A model generated the notes under the pieces. It had not been told where the DNA came from and made no database searches. It worked only from the letters and a program-made list of their open reading frames with translations. A stretch of 64,000 bases of DNA from NCBI RefSeq assembly GCF_034424375.1, contig NZ_CP139965.1:3906001-3970000 (forward strand). The letters are read 5' to 3'. Shown in pieces: positions 55,038 through 63,907 of this stretch (position 1 is the first letter of the stretch; each line of letters starts with the position of its first letter). Source of the DNA: Paraburkholderia kururiensis (GTDB lineage Bacteria > Pseudomonadota > Gammaproteobacteria > Burkholderiales > Burkholderiaceae). Made by a program: the position numbers and the translations under genes.

Positions 55038-56015
55038 TTACTTGTCGAGACCAGCCGGCGGCCAGTTTTCGAGCTTCATACCCAAGGTGAGGCCGCGCGA
55101 AGCGAGCACTTCCTTGATTTCGTTCAGCGACTTGCGGCCCAGGTTCGGCGTCTTCAGCAGCTCGTTTTCGGTGCGCTGGATGAGGTCGCCGATGTAGTAG
55201 ATGTTCTCGGCCTTCAGACAGTTCGCCGAACGAACCGTGAGTTCGAGGTCGTCCACCGGACGCAGCAGAATCGGGTCGATTTGCGGAGCACGTGACGGCG
55301 CTTCAGCAGCGGCTTCGGTCCCTTCCAGTGCCGCGAACACCGACAGCTGATCGACCAGAATGCGAGCCGACTGGCGGATCGCCTCTTCAGGCGAGATCAC
55401 ACCGTTGGTTTCGATGTTCATCACGAGCTTGTCGAGGTCGGTACGCTGTTCGACACGCGCGCTTTCCACCGAGTAGCTCACGCGACGCACCGGCGAGAAC
55501 GACGCGTCCAGCACGATACGGCCAATGATCTTCGCCGTTTCGTCGCCGTAGCGGCGCACGTTGCCCGGCACATAGCCACGGCCCTTCTCGATCTTGATCT
55601 GCACGTCGAGCTTGCCACCCTTCGACAGGTGCGCGACCACGTGATCCGGATTGATCACTTCGCAGTCGTGCGCGAGTTCGATATCGCCCGCCGTCACGAC
55701 GCCTTCGCCTTCCTTGCGCAGCGTCACCGTCACTTCGTCACGGTTATGCAGCTTGAACACCACGCCCTTCAGGTTCAACAACAGGTTGACCACGTCCTCT
55801 TGCACACCGTCGAGCGTCGAGTATTCGTGCACGACGCCTGCGATCGTCACCTCGGTCGGCGCGTAGCCCACCATCGACGACAGCAGTACGCGCCGAAGCG
55901 CGTTGCCCAAGGTGTGGCCATAACCGCGTTCAAACGGCTCCATGACCACTTTCGCGTGGTTGTCGCCGAGCGATTCCACTGCGATGATCTTGGGTTTCAA
56001 CAAACTGGTTTGCAT
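55038..56015 (-). CDS. rpoA: RNA polymerase alpha subunit
   Basis: 325 residues. The N-terminal assembly domain shows GYGHTLGNALRRVLLSSM and FSPVRRVSYSVESARV; the C-terminal domain, which binds UP elements and activators, has NCLKAENIYYIGDLIQ and LGRKSLNEIKEVL. A flexible acidic linker joins them. Placed between rpsD and rplQ as in the standard alpha operon. Confidence 0.98.
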   Translation of the reverse strand: MQTSLLKPKIIAVESLGDNHAKVVMEPFERGYGHTLGNALRRVLLSSMVGYAPTEVTIAGVVHEYSTLDGVQEDVVNLLLNLKGVVFKLHNRDEVTVTLRKEGEGVVTAGDIELAHDCEVINPDHVVAHLSKGGKLDVQIKIEKGRGYVPGNVRRYGDETAKIIGRIVLDASFSPVRRVSYSVESARVEQRTDLDKLVMNIETNGVISPEEAIRQSARILVDQLSVFAALEGTEAAAEAPSRAPQIDPILLRPVDDLELTVRSANCLKAENIYYIGDLIQRTENELLKTPNLGRKSLNEIKEVLASRGLTLGMKLENWPPAGLDK

Positions 56016-56139
56016 AGGTTTTCCTTTTCAATACCCTCGGCTCGTTACACCGATAAGGCTGACCGGTAACAACCTGAAAATAAACAGCCGAGGCAACCCC
56101 TTGCGCAACGCAATACGGGTACCCCGGCCGTCAATCCGA

Positions 56140-56763
56140 TTACCGCGAATACAATTCGACGATCAGGCTTTCGTTGATGTCGCCAGCGATATCGCTGCGC
56201 TCCGGCATGCCCTTGAAGACGCCTTCGAACTTCTTTGCGTCGACCGACACCCAGCTCGGCATTCCGCCTTGCTCGGCCAGCGACAGCGCCTCGACGATGC
56301 GAGCCTGCTTCTTCGCCTGTTCACGCACTGCCACCACGTCGCCCGCCTTGACTTGCAGCGACGGGATGTTGGCGACCTGACCGTTCACGAGGATCGCCTT
56401 GTGGCTCACCAGCTGACGCGCTTCAGCGCGCGTCGAGCCGAAGCCCATGCGATACACGACGTTGTCGAGGCGCGACTCGAGGAGTTTCAGCAGGTTTTCG
56501 CCGGTGTTGCCCTTGCGGCGGTCAGCTTCGGCGAAGTAGCGGCGGAATTGACGTTCGAGGACGCCATACATGCGCTTCACTTTTTGCTTTTCGCGCAGCT
56601 GCGTGCCGTAGTCCGACGTACGGGCGCCGGAGGTACGACCGTGCTGACCCGGCTTGCTATCGAGCTTGCACTTGTCGGCGAGCGAGCGGCGCGCGCTCTT
56701 CAGGAACAGGTCGGTGCCTTCACGGCGGGACAGCTTGGCCTTCGGGCCGATATAACGTGCCAC
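56140..56763 (-). CDS. rpsD: 30S ribosomal protein S4
   Basis: 207 residues beginning MARYIGPKAKLSRREGTDL, with the S4 RNA-binding domain (SRLDNVVYRMGF, ARQLVSHKAILVNG). Starts with GTG at 56761-56763. S4 is the usual translational repressor of the alpha operon; the regulatory site is not identifiable here by eye. Confidence 0.97.
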   Translation of the reverse strand: MARYIGPKAKLSRREGTDLFLKSARRSLADKCKLDSKPGQHGRTSGARTSDYGTQLREKQKVKRMYGVLERQFRRYFAEADRRKGNTGENLLKLLESRLDNVVYRMGFGSTRAEARQLVSHKAILVNGQVANIPSLQVKAGDVVAVREQAKKQARIVEALSLAEQGGMPSWVSVDAKKFEGVFKGMPERSDIAGDINESLIVELYSR

Positions 56764-56912
56764 GTTGTATTCCTTTGATGATTGATCACGCGAACATCCT
56801 GCCTTCGCGCTAGTCCGGACCCTTTGGGCCGAACAGTGGGCTTAGTCGATTCAATAACGCAAGCAACCCGTCGACGCACGAGGCGGCAACAGGCGCTGGC
56901 AAAAGCGACGTC

Positions 56913-57317
56913 TTAGATACGGCGGCGCTTCGGCGGACGGCAGCCGTTGTGCGGCACCGGAGTCACGTCGGAGATCGCGGTGATCTTGATGCCAAGACCA
57001 TGCAGCGCGCGCACCGCAGACTCACGGCCAGGACCCGGGCCCTTGATCCGCACTTCGAGGTTCTTCACGCCGTATTCCATCGCAACGCGACCAGCCGACT
57101 CGGCTGCGACCTGAGCTGCAAACGGCGTCGACTTGCGCGAGCCCTTGAAGCCCTGACCGCCCGACGTTGCCCAGGCAAGCGCGTTGCCTTGACGGTCGGT
57201 GATCGTGATGATGGTGTTGTTGAACGACGCGTGAACGTGAACCACGCCCTCGGCGACGTTCTTCTTGACCTTCTTGCGAACGCGTTGCGCCGCGGTGTTG
57301 TTCGAAGCCTTAGCCAT
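56913..57317 (-). CDS. rpsK: 30S ribosomal protein S11
   Basis: 134 residues with VHVHASFNNTIITITDRQGN, split as VHVHASFNN and TIITITDRQG, and the C-terminal VTPVPHNGCRPPKRRRI. Between rpsM and rpsD. Confidence 0.98.
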   Translation of the reverse strand: MAKASNNTAAQRVRKKVKKNVAEGVVHVHASFNNTIITITDRQGNALAWATSGGQGFKGSRKSTPFAAQVAAESAGRVAMEYGVKNLEVRIKGPGPGRESAVRALHGLGIKITAISDVTPVPHNGCRPPKRRRI

Positions 57318-57345
57318 TACGTTTCCCTGTAACTGTCAGTTCCGC

Positions 57346-57711
57346 TTACTTCTTCAGCGCCTGAGCTGCACGACGCGGACCCTTACGGGTGCGGGCATTC
57401 GTGCGCGTGCGCTGGCCGCGCAGGGGCAGGCCCTTGCGATGGCGCACGCCGCGATAGCAGCCGAGGTCCATCAGGCGCTTGATGTTCATCGTCACTTCAC
57501 GGCGGAGATCGCCTTCGACGACAAACTTGCCGACTTCCTCACGCAGCTTTTCGAGGTCTGCGTCGGTCAGATCTTTGACCTTCTTGTTGAACGGGACACC
57601 AGCTGCGGCGCAGATATTGCGCGAGCGCGTACGGCCGACGCCATAAATCGCGGTCAGACCGATTTCGGTGTGCTGGTGGTTCGGGATGTTAACCCCTGCG
57701 ATACGAGCCAT
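57346..57711 (-). CDS. rpsM: 30S ribosomal protein S13
   Basis: 121 residues starting MARIAGVNIPNHQH, with the YGVGRTRSRNICAAAG motif and the basic C-terminus TRTNARTRKGPRRA that reaches the decoding region. First gene of the classic alpha operon, here following rpmJ and infA. Confidence 0.98.
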   Translation of the reverse strand: MARIAGVNIPNHQHTEIGLTAIYGVGRTRSRNICAAAGVPFNKKVKDLTDADLEKLREEVGKFVVEGDLRREVTMNIKRLMDLGCYRGVRHRKGLPLRGQRTRTNARTRKGPRRAAQALKK

Positions 57712-57758
57712 TGTTTTTCCTCAAACAAAAAGCGCAGGCAAAAGTGCGCCTGTCTCAA

Positions 57759-57875
57759 TCAGCCTTGACGCTGCTTGTGGCGCGGATCCGAGCTGCAAAT
57801 CACGCGCACGACGCCGTTGCGCTTGATGATCTTGCAATTGCGGCACATCCGCTTAACCGATGCCATCACTTTCAT
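57759..57875 (-). CDS. rpmJ: 50S ribosomal protein L36
   Basis: A 38-residue protein, MKVMASVKRICRNCKIIKR at the start, with the zinc ligands Cys/Cys/Cys/His (ICRNC, VICSSDPRH). The four ligands are kept, so it is the zinc-binding form. Lies between infA and rpsM, 47 bases from rpsM. Confidence 0.97.
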   Translation of the reverse strand: MKVMASVKRMCRNCKIIKRNGVVRVICSSDPRHKQRQG

Positions 57876-57895
57876 GATATTACCCTTTTTTCAAA

Positions 57896-58114
57896 TCACT
57901 TCGCCCGGAATACGATCCGCGCACGCGATAGATCGTAAGGCGTCAGTTCAACCGTAACCTTGTCGCCGGGCAGAATACGGATGTAGTGCATCCGCATCTT
58001 TCCGGAAATATGTCCCAGCACGACATGGCCGTTTTCCAGCTTCACCCGGAAGGTAGCGTTCGGGAGGTTTTCGATGACCTCACCTTGCATCTGGATTACA
58101 TCGTCTTTGGCCAT
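57896..58114 (-). CDS. infA: Translation initiation factor IF-1
   Basis: 72-residue OB-fold protein: MAKDDVIQMQGEVIENLPN, GHISGKMRMHYIRILPGD. ATG 58114 gives the family length. In many betaproteobacteria infA sits between secY and rpmJ, as here. Confidence 0.97.
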   Translation of the reverse strand: MAKDDVIQMQGEVIENLPNATFRVKLENGHVVLGHISGKMRMHYIRILPGDKVTVELTPYDLSRARIVFRAK

Positions 58115-58121
58115 AGTCCTT

Positions 58122-59468
58122 TCAACGCATCGGGACGCCGCCACCCTTGAAGTTGGCCTTCTTGAGCAGCGATTCATATTGTTGCGACATCACGTACGAC
58201 TGCACTTGCGCCATGAAGTCCATCGTGACGACGACGATGATCAGCAGCGACGTTCCGCCAAAATAAAACGGCACGTTCCAGCGCAGCACCAGAAATTCAG
58301 GCAGCAAACACACGAACACGATATAGATTGCACCGGCCAACGTCAGACGCGTCAGGATGCGGTCGATATAGCGTGCCGTCTGGTCGCCCGGGCGAATACC
58401 CGGTACGAACGCGCCGCTCTTCTTCAGGTTGTCCGCGGTTTCCCTGCTGTTGAACACCAACGCGGTGTAGAAGAAGCAGAAAAACACGATTGCCAGTGCA
58501 TACAGCAGCACATAGACCGGCTGGCCCGGCTTCAGCGCTTCGGCAACGTTGTGCAGCGTGTCGGCAAACCAGCTGTTACGCGACCCGGAGCTGAACCAGT
58601 TCAGGATCGTTGCCGGGAACAGGATGATCGACGACGCAAAGATCGGCGGAATCACGCCCGACATATTCAGCTTCAGCGGCAGATGCGACGACTGTCCGCC
58701 GTAAATCTTGTTGCCAACCTGGCGCTTCGCATAGTTCACGAGAATCTTGCGCTGGCCGCGTTCGATGAACACCACCAGATATGTCACCGCGGCAATAAGC
58801 ACCACGATGAAAATCGCCGACACCGGACCCATCGAGCCCGTTTGCACGAGCGACACGAGCCCGCCGATCGCATTTGGGAAACCCGCTGCGATCCCGCCGA
58901 AGATGATGATCGAGATACCGTTGCCCAGCCCGCGCTCCGTGATCTGCTCACCCAGCCACATCAGGAACATCGTACCGGTCACGAGCGTAACGACCGTCGT
59001 CAGGCGAAACACCATGCCCGGATCGATCACGAGGCCCGGCTGGTTTTCCAGCGCAACCGCGATACCGAACGCCTGGAAGGTCGCCAGAACTACCGTGAAG
59101 ATGCGCGTGTACTGCGTAATCTTGCGTTGGCCGGCTTGCCCTTCCTTCTTCAACGCCTCGAGCTGCGGCGATACGATCGCGAGCAACTGCATGATGATCG
59201 ACGAGGAGATGTACGGCATGATCCCCAAGGCGAAAATCGTGAAGCGCGACAGCGCGCCACCCGAGAACATGTTGAACATGCCAAGGATGCCGCCAGACTG
59301 GCTCTGGAACAGCTTCGCCAGCTGGTCCGGGTCGATGCCCGGCACCGGAATGTGCGCGCCGATCCGATAGACAACCAGCGCCAGCAGCAGGAATACTGCT
59401 CGCCGACGCAGGTCGCCGAACTTCGGCGCGCTCCGTCCGGTTTTTGCGAAACTCGGGCTGTTAGCCAA
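58122..59468 (-). CDS. secY: Protein translocase subunit SecY
   Basis: Central channel of the Sec translocon. 448 residues, ten membrane helices; the plug and lateral-gate region starts RRRAVFLLLALVVYRIG, followed by GALSRFTIFALGIMPYISSS. The start is TTG (59466-59468) with GGAG seven bases before; this yields the family start (M)ANSPSFAK. A second TTG at 59486 is possible but lacks such a site. Confidence 0.96.
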   Translation of the reverse strand: MANSPSFAKTGRSAPKFGDLRRRAVFLLLALVVYRIGAHIPVPGIDPDQLAKLFQSQSGGILGMFNMFSGGALSRFTIFALGIMPYISSSIIMQLLAIVSPQLEALKKEGQAGQRKITQYTRIFTVVLATFQAFGIAVALENQPGLVIDPGMVFRLTTVVTLVTGTMFLMWLGEQITERGLGNGISIIIFGGIAAGFPNAIGGLVSLVQTGSMGPVSAIFIVVLIAAVTYLVVFIERGQRKILVNYAKRQVGNKIYGGQSSHLPLKLNMSGVIPPIFASSIILFPATILNWFSSGSRNSWFADTLHNVAEALKPGQPVYVLLYALAIVFFCFFYTALVFNSRETADNLKKSGAFVPGIRPGDQTARYIDRILTRLTLAGAIYIVFVCLLPEFLVLRWNVPFYFGGTSLLIIVVVTMDFMAQVQSYVMSQQYESLLKKANFKGGGVPMR

Positions 59469-59515
59469 GTAGCTTCTCCGATGCAAATGCTAGTGACGGC
59501 AGGCGAACCTGCACG

Positions 59516-59950
59516 TTACTCGGCAAAAGAACCGCCAGCCGCTTCGATCGCGGCGCGCGCGTTCTGCGTCGCACCCAGACCCTTCACAACGATCTTGCGC
59601 TTAAGCTCGCCCGTCGCGATGATCTTAGCGCTCTTCGTCAGCTCGCCGACGAGGCCAGCCTGCTTGAGCGCCAACAGATCGATTTCGTCGACCGGCAGCT
59701 TTTCCAGATCAGCCAGACGCACTTCACCAACGAATTCCTTCGTCAGCGAGGTGAAGCCGCGCTTCGGCAGACGGCGTTGCAGCGGCATCTGACCGCCTTC
59801 GAAGCCGACCTTGTGGAAGCCGCCCGAACGCGATTTCTGACCCTTGTGACCACGACCTGCGGTCTTGCCGAGGCCGGAGCCGATGCCACGGCCGACGCGA
59901 CGCTTCGCGTGCTTCGAGCCTGCTGCCGGCTTCAGGTTATTCAATTCCAT
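59516..59950 (-). CDS. rplO: 50S ribosomal protein L15
   Basis: 144 residues, MELNNLKPAAGSKHAKRRVG, followed by the Gly-rich GIGSGLGKTAGRGHKGQ loop. ATG 59950 chosen by family start; the frame is open ten codons further. Upstream of secY. Confidence 0.98.
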   Translation of the reverse strand: MELNNLKPAAGSKHAKRRVGRGIGSGLGKTAGRGHKGQKSRSGGFHKVGFEGGQMPLQRRLPKRGFTSLTKEFVGEVRLADLEKLPVDEIDLLALKQAGLVGELTKSAKIIATGELKRKIVVKGLGATQNARAAIEAAGGSFAE

Positions 59951-59980
59951 AATCAACTCCTTGAGTCCCTGGTCAGCCAC

Positions 59981-60163
59981 TTAGCCGATGACCTTAACAA
60001 GGTACGAGACCTTGTTGATCATGCCGCGCACAGCCGGCGTGTCCTGCAGCTCGGAAACCGAGTTGAGGCGGCGCAGGCCGAGGCCGCGCACAGTGGCGCG
60101 GTGCGATTCGCGGGTACCGATCAGGCTCTTGACGAGCTGGACCTTGACAGTTTTTTCAGACAT
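59981..60163 (-). CDS. rpmD: 50S ribosomal protein L30
   Basis: 60-residue protein, [20 protein letters not shown] with the [19 protein letters not shown] region. ATG 60163 after rpsE; the frame continues upstream inside rpsE as a shadow. Confidence 0.97.
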
Positions 60164-60173
60164 GGTGCCCACC

Positions 60174-60692
60174 TTAGCCCAGAATTTCTTCGACGGACTT
60201 GCCACGCTTGGCCGCGATGTCAGCCGGCGTGGACTGCTTGCGCAGGCCGTCGAGCGTCGCGCGAACGAGGTTGTACGGGTTCGTCGAACCGTGGCTCTTC
60301 GCCACAACGTTCTGCACGCCCATCACGTCGAACACGGCGCGCATCGGACCGCCGGCGATCACGCCCGTACCGTCCTTCGCCGGAGCGAGGAGAACGGTCG
60401 ACGCACCGTGCTTGCCGTGCACTTCGTGCTGCAACGTGCCGTTCTTCAGCGGCACCTTGAACATGTTGCGACGAGCCTGCTCCATTGCCTTCTGGACAGC
60501 GACCGGCACTTCCTTCGCCTTGCCTTTGCCCATACCGACGCGGCCGTCACCGTCGCCAACCACGGTCAGTGCGGCGAAGCCGAGAATACGGCCACCCTTC
60601 ACGACCTTGGTCACGCGGTTGACCGAAATCATCTTTTCACGAAGGCCGTCGTCGCGCTCGTCAGCCTGAACTTTCGCTTGCATCTTTGCCAT
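60174..60692 (-). CDS. rpsE: 30S ribosomal protein S5
   Basis: 172 residues with [19 protein letters not shown] and [15 protein letters not shown], and the C-terminal GKSVEEILG. Ten bases before rpmD in the spc operon. Confidence 0.98.
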
Positions 60693-60706
60693 GACGAATT
60701 CCTTCC

Positions 60707-61072
60707 TTAGAACTTGAGCCCGGCTTCGCGCGCAGCATCAGCCAGCGCCTTCACGCGGCCGTGGTAGCGGAAACCCGAGCGGTCAAAGGCGACGGATTCG
60801 ATGCCGGCAGCCTTGGCCTTTTCTGCAATACGCTTGCCGATCAGGGTCGCGGCAGCGACGTTGCCGCCCTTGCCCGACTGGTCGGCGAGTTGCGCACGCA
60901 CTTCGGCTTCGAGCGTCGACGCACTGGCGAGCACCTTGGTGCCGCAGGGCGAGAACACTTGCGCATAGATGTGCATGTTCGTGCGATGCACGGCCAGACG
61001 CGCGACCTGCAGCTCGGCGATCTTGATACGCGTCTGACGAGCGCGGCGCAGGCGAGATTGAGTCTTATCCAT
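60707..61072 (-). CDS. rplR: 50S ribosomal protein L18
   Basis: 121 residues, basic N-terminus (RRARQTRIKI), HRTNMHIYAQV and the C-terminal FDRSGFRYHGRVKALADAAR. Binds 5S rRNA. Confidence 0.98.
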   Translation of the reverse strand: MDKTQSRLRRARQTRIKIAELQVARLAVHRTNMHIYAQVFSPCGTKVLASASTLEAEVRAQLADQSGKGGNVAAATLIGKRIAEKAKAAGIESVAFDRSGFRYHGRVKALADAAREAGLKF

Positions 61073-61084
61073 GATTGCGCACCC

Positions 61085-61615
61085 TTACTTCTTCTTCGTT
61101 TCTTTGAGGATCACAACCTCGTCGGCGTAGCGCACACCCTTGCCCTTGTAGGGCTCAGGCGGGCGGTAACCGCGGACTTCCGCTGCTACCTGGCCGACTT
61201 TCTGCTTGTCGATCCCCTTGATCACGATTTCCGTTTGCGACGGGGTCTCAGCCTTGACGCCTTCCGGCATCTGGTGCACCACCGGGTGCGAGAAACCCAG
61301 CGACAGGTTCAGCTTGTCGCCTTGCGCCTGAGCACGATAGCCAACGCCAACCAGCGTCAGCTTGCGCTCGAAACCCTTCGTCACGCCTTGCACCATGTTC
61401 GCAATCAACGCGCGCATCGTGCCCGACATCGCATTTGCTTCGCGGCTTTCGTCAGCCGGCTCAAGCTTCAGCGTGCCGTTGTCGTTCACCACCTTCACCA
61501 GGCTGTTCGCAGCTTGCGAGATTGTGCCCAACGGACCCTTGACGATAATGCGGTCGTCGCTGATCGTCGCCTCTGCGCCTTGCAGCGCGATCGGGCTCTT
61601 ACCTACTCGAGACAT
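61085..61615 (-). CDS. rplF: 50S ribosomal protein L6
   Basis: 176 residues, MSRVGKSPIALQGAEATI, two related halves, and the C-terminal PPEPYKGKGVRYADEVV motif at the sarcin-ricin loop. Confidence 0.98.
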   Translation of the reverse strand: MSRVGKSPIALQGAEATISDDRIIVKGPLGTISQAANSLVKVVNDNGTLKLEPADESREANAMSGTMRALIANMVQGVTKGFERKLTLVGVGYRAQAQGDKLNLSLGFSHPVVHQMPEGVKAETPSQTEIVIKGIDKQKVGQVAAEVRGYRPPEPYKGKGVRYADEVVILKETKKK

Positions 61616-61633
61616 GTTTCCTCTCCTTCGGCG

Positions 61634-62029
61634 TTAAGCGACGTAGCAGATGACTTCGCCGCCCACGCCGTTGGCGCGCGCTTTGCGATCGGTCATCACA
61701 CCCTTGGGCGTCGAAACGATCGCCACGCCGAGGCCGTTCATGACCTGGGGGATATCGTTACGACCACGGTACACGCGCAGACCGGGCTTCGAAACGCGCT
61801 CGAGGCGCTCGATGACCGGACGGCCAGCGTAGTACTTCAACGCGATATTCAGCTCCGACTTCGCACCTTCGGTCTTCACCGCGAAGTCTTCGATATAGCC
61901 TTCGTCCTTCAGGACCTGCGCAATCGCAACCTTGACTTTCGACGAGGGCATCGTCACCGAAACCTTCTCGACCATCTGCGCATTGCGGATGCGAGTCAGC
62001 ATATCGGCGATAGGATCACTCATGCTCAT
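61634..62029 (-). CDS. rpsH: 30S ribosomal protein S8
   Basis: 131 residues, MSMSDPIADMLTRIRNAQM. Two ATGs are in frame (62029, 62023); GGAG eight bases before 62029 favours the first. S8 is the usual translational repressor of the spc operon. Confidence 0.97.
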   Translation of the reverse strand: MSMSDPIADMLTRIRNAQMVEKVSVTMPSSKVKVAIAQVLKDEGYIEDFAVKTEGAKSELNIALKYYAGRPVIERLERVSKPGLRVYRGRNDIPQVMNGLGVAIVSTPKGVMTDRKARANGVGGEVICYVA

Positions 62030-62043
62030 TTATGTTTCTCCTA

Positions 62044-62349
62044 TTACCAGCTCGCCTTGGTCAGGCCAGGGATCTCGCCACGGAATGCGATTTCGCGAAT
62101 CTTGTTACGTGCGAGCCCGAACTTGCGGAACGTGCCACGCGGACGACCCGTGATCGCGCAACGATTACGCTTGCGAGTCGGGTTCGAGTTGCGAGGCAGT
62201 TGTTGCAGTTCGAGGCGGGCTGCGTAGCGCTCTTCTTCCGACTTCGTTTGGTCGTCGATGATCGCCTTCAGCGCCGCGCGCTTCGGTGCGTACTTGGCCG
62301 CAAGGCGGGCGCGCTTCTTTTCACGTTCGATCAGTGCCAGTTTAGCCAC
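62044..62349 (-). CDS. rpsN: 30S ribosomal protein S14
   Basis: 101 residues of the zinc-free long form (no CxxC pair), with RPRGTFRKFGLARNKIRE. Starts with GTG (62347-62349), seven bases after rplE. Confidence 0.97.
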   Translation of the reverse strand: MAKLALIEREKKRARLAAKYAPKRAALKAIIDDQTKSEEERYAARLELQQLPRNSNPTRKRNRCAITGRPRGTFRKFGLARNKIREIAFRGEIPGLTKASW

Positions 62350-62356
62350 AGTAACC

Positions 62357-62896
62357 TCAGTTTCTGAACGGGAACTTGAAGCTGGCGAGCAGAGCCTTTG
62401 CTTCGTCGTCGGTCTTCGCGGTCGTGGTGATGCTGATGTTCAGCCCACGCAGCGCGTCGATCTTGTCGTAGTCGATTTCGGGGAAAATGATCTGCTCTTT
62501 CACACCGATGTTGTAGTTGCCGCGACCGTCGAATGCACGGCCCGACACGCCACGGAAGTCGCGCACACGCGGCAGCGCCACGGTCACGAAGCGGTCGAGA
62601 AATTCGTACATTGCCTGGCCACGCAGCGTGACCATCGCGCCGATCGGATAACCCTGACGGATCTTGAAGCCGGCGATTGCCTTGCGGGCCTTCGTCACGA
62701 CGGGCTTCTGACCTGCGATCTTCGTCAGATCGCCCACGGCGTTCTCGATCACCTTCTTGTCCGCGACTGCTTCGCCAAGGCCCATGTTCAGGGTGATCTT
62801 GGTGATACGCGGCACTTCCATGATCGACTTGTAACCGAACTTCTCGATCAGGCCGGGAACAACCTTCTCTTTATAGAACTCTTGCAAACGTGCCAT
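62357..62896 (-). CDS. rplE: 50S ribosomal protein L5
   Basis: 179 residues: ITLNMGLGEAVADKKVIENA, RKAIAGFKIRQGYPIG, and the C-terminal NISITTTAKTDDEAKALL. Binds 5S rRNA with L18. Confidence 0.98.
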   Translation of the reverse strand: MARLQEFYKEKVVPGLIEKFGYKSIMEVPRITKITLNMGLGEAVADKKVIENAVGDLTKIAGQKPVVTKARKAIAGFKIRQGYPIGAMVTLRGQAMYEFLDRFVTVALPRVRDFRGVSGRAFDGRGNYNIGVKEQIIFPEIDYDKIDALRGLNISITTTAKTDDEAKALLASFKFPFRN

Positions 62897-62912
62897 TTTT
62901 TACTCCGCAGCG

Positions 62913-63221
62913 TCAGGCGCTCAGGACAGCACCGGTCGTCTTCAGGAAACGAACCTTCTTGTCCCCTTCGACCTTGATGCCGACACGCGACGGCTTGCCA
63001 TTGGCGTCCACCAGCGCGACGTTCGAAATATGCAGCGGCATCGCCTTCGCTTCCACGCCACCAGTCGTACCCTTCATGGGGTTCGGCTTCACATGCTTCT
63101 TCGCGATGTTGATGCCTTCGACGGTAACGCGATCTTCGCCAACAGCCAGCACGACGCCGCGCTTGCCCTTGTCCTTGCCGGTAATGACGACGACTTCGTC
63201 ACCCTTGCGAATCTTGTTCAT
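62913..63221 (-). CDS. rplX: 50S ribosomal protein L24
   Basis: 102 residues with the KOW motif KGDEVVVITGKDKGKRGVV and GGVEAKAMPLHISNV. Between rplN and rplE. Confidence 0.98.
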   Translation of the reverse strand: MNKIRKGDEVVVITGKDKGKRGVVLAVGEDRVTVEGINIAKKHVKPNPMKGTTGGVEAKAMPLHISNVALVDANGKPSRVGIKVEGDKKVRFLKTTGAVLSA

Positions 63222-63230
63222 CGCGACTCC

Positions 63231-63599
63231 TTACAGCACTTCCGGCGCCAGCGAAACGATCTTCATGAACCGTTCGCTACGCAGCTCACGCGTAACCGGC
63301 CCGAAAATGCGGGTGCCGATAGGCTCAAGCTTGTTATTCAAAAGCACGGCGGCGTTGCCATCGAACTTGATCAGCGAGCCGTCTTGACGGCGCACGCCCT
63401 TGGCGGTGCGAACCACCACGGCGTTATAGATTTCGCCTTTCTTCACGCGCCCACGCGGCGTTGCCTCTTTGACGCTCACCTTGATGATGTCGCCGATGCT
63501 GGCATAACGACGCTTCGAGCCGCCGAGCACCTTGATGCACATGACTTCACGCGCACCCGTGTTGTCGGCCACTTCAAGCCGAGATTCGGTCTGGATCAT
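63231..63599 (-). CDS. rplN: 50S ribosomal protein L14
   Basis: 122 residues, MIQTESRLEVADNTGAREVM and the C-terminal FMKIVSLAPEVL. First gene of the spc operon, 308 bases downstream of rpsQ. Confidence 0.98.
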   Translation of the reverse strand: MIQTESRLEVADNTGAREVMCIKVLGGSKRRYASIGDIIKVSVKEATPRGRVKKGEIYNAVVVRTAKGVRRQDGSLIKFDGNAAVLLNNKLEPIGTRIFGPVTRELRSERFMKIVSLAPEVL

Positions 63600-63828
63600 G
63601 GTTTATCTTTCCCAACTTAATCCGACTGCACCACCATGGCGCACCCGGTCAGTCTTGGTCCCGTCAGCCGTACTGCATTGCTCAGCTGCTTGGGTTAGAA
63701 CAGCAGCGACGGCATAACGAAACCCGCCATCGCATTCCGGTGAAACCTGACAGCCACGGACTGACGCCGAGCCGCCCCCCTCCACCAATTTCGCCCGCGA
63801 CGGGCTCCCATAAAGAGGGAAGACCGAG
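63600..63828 (-). promoter_or_regulatory. Leader of the spc operon
   Basis: About 220 transcribed bases lie between the predicted start near 63822 and rplN. GC-rich stems are possible, but no known protein-binding structure is recognisable by eye. No coding frame is convincing. Confidence 0.5.
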
Positions 63829-63852
63829 ATTATAACAAATAATCTCGGTCTT
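63820..63852. repeat. Perfect 14-bp inverted repeat at the S10/spc junction
   Basis: AAGACCGAGATTAT (63820-63833), loop of five, then its exact complement (63839-63852). In the minus-strand transcript from rpsQ it can fold as a hairpin; its sequence also contains the -10 box of the spc promoter. Confidence 0.8.
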
Positions 63853-63856
63853 GCAA
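63829..63856 (-). promoter_or_regulatory. Promoter of the spc operon
   Basis: TTGCAA (63856-63851), a 16-base spacer and a perfect TATAAT (63834-63829) on the minus strand, upstream of rplN. The position matches the S10/spc transcription boundary known from E. coli. Confidence 0.7.
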
Positions 63857-63907
63857 GCGAAATCTACTGCGATTTCAAGTACTTCTACTGCTTAGTCCGG
63901 CTCGTGC

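Noticed and set aside
58074..59792. A 572-codon open frame antisense to secY and rplO
   Set aside because: The His/Arg/Gln-rich translation mirrors membrane-helix codons of secY; not a gene.
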